Under the pieces are notes generated by a model that was given only the letters and a program-made list of their open reading frames with translations, had not been told where the DNA came from and searched no databases. The translations under genes and the position numbers were made by a program. A stretch of 64,000 nt of DNA from contig NZ_CP139089.1 in the NCBI RefSeq assembly GCF_038024855.1, positions 806,001 through 870,000 of the forward strand, in the 5' to 3' direction. This DNA is from Methylocella tundrae. Its GTDB lineage: Bacteria; Pseudomonadota; Alphaproteobacteria; Rhizobiales; Beijerinckiaceae. Positions 63,805-64,000 of the stretch are shown here, one piece after another. The first letter of the stretch is position 1. Every line of letters starts with the position of its first letter.

Positions 63805-64000
63805 ATGGCGAAAAAGCGGGTTGAGGTTGAGGCGCTGCTGCGCTGGGCGTATCGCGATGAGTTGCCGAAAGAGCAGGCGCCAGGCGGCGCGATCGTGCCG
63901 GGATTTCGCGCCGGATGGGGCGGCGTGTCGAAGTTCGGCGACTATCTGACGGTGATCGATGAGGCCGGGCTGAACCGATGGGGCGTCGTGCCGATCGCAG
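63805..64000 (+). CDS. Partial hypothetical phage gene
   Basis: It starts at the ATG at 63805 and runs off the window. The first 65 residues (AKKRVEVEALLRWAYRDELP; GWGGVSKFGDYLTVIDEAGL) show no family I recognise. Confidence 0.6.
   Translation, partial: MAKKRVEVEALLRWAYRDELPKEQAPGGAIVPGFRAGWGGVSKFGDYLTVIDEAGLNRWGVVPIA

Larger units (their letters stand above)
44499..64000. mobile_element. Prophage or related integrative element, partial
   Basis: It begins at the 3' end of tRNA-Pro and runs past the window. It contains an integrase, an excisionase-like HTH gene, ssb, DUF2303 and DUF5131 genes, a repressor/Cro-type switch with shared operators, replication genes (Toprim primase, P4/D5 primase-helicase) and a repeat cluster. 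The layout of two operons around a repressor is that of a temperate phage. Capsid, tail and lysis genes are not visible, so a satellite or ICE remains possible. Confidence 0.85.

Overview
The window looks like a stretch of chromosome from a GC-rich alphaproteobacterium, most likely Hyphomicrobiales (Beijerinckiaceae or Methylocystaceae-like). That is inferred from the OxyR/AhpCD pair, an HdaA-like DnaA homologue, a GcrA-family protein, the IS types and codon use. No rRNA gene or CRISPR array was seen. There is one tRNA gene.

Region 1 (1-5.9 kb) carries three exported proteins: a TIM-barrel glycoside hydrolase, a protein with one CXXCH haem motif, and a short sedolisin-like (S53) peptidase. 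A fragment of a transposase-like helix-turn-helix gene lies among them. Region 2 (5.9-27.3 kb) is a surface-polysaccharide locus. It has four sulfotransferase-like genes, several glycosyltransferases including a 1023-residue tandem enzyme, a methyltransferase, an ABC-2 export permease, three nucleotide-sugar SDR enzymes (including UDP-xylose synthase and GalE) and an exported beta-helix protein. The likely product is a sulfated, xylose- and galactose-containing polysaccharide. The locus is broken at 11.07-14.52 kb by an insertion-sequence island: a decayed IS3-family element split by a deleted IS256-family element, then a nearly intact IS630-family element.

Region 3 (27.3-44.4 kb) is core chromosome. 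It holds a CHCC zinc protein, an FAD monooxygenase, a lipoprotein, Nudix, DUF2478 and TusA-like genes, mobB and moeA, two unknown small genes, an ABC-F ATPase, ahpC-ahpD convergent with oxyR, ndk, purM-purN, a phosphatidyltransferase, an AI-2E-type permease and an HdaA-like gene.

Region 4 (44.5 kb to the window end) is the early half of a prophage or related integrative element inserted at the 3' end of tRNA-Pro(GGG). A long leftward operon runs from 53.03 kb to the integrase. It includes ssb, a DUF2303 gene, an HD phosphohydrolase, a DUF5131 gene, a PLD-type nuclease and an excisionase-like HTH gene. An immunity region at 53.2-54.75 kb has an S24-type repressor and two promoters that carry the same operator palindrome between -35 and -10. 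A rightward operon encodes a Cro-like HTH protein, many small unknown proteins, a GcrA-like regulator, a CHC2/Toprim primase, a ParB/DGQHR protein, a deaminase and a P4/D5-type primase-helicase. It ends in a cluster of GGAGGGTT/AACCCTCC repeats around an AT-rich core, which is a candidate replication origin. Structural and lysis genes are not in the window.
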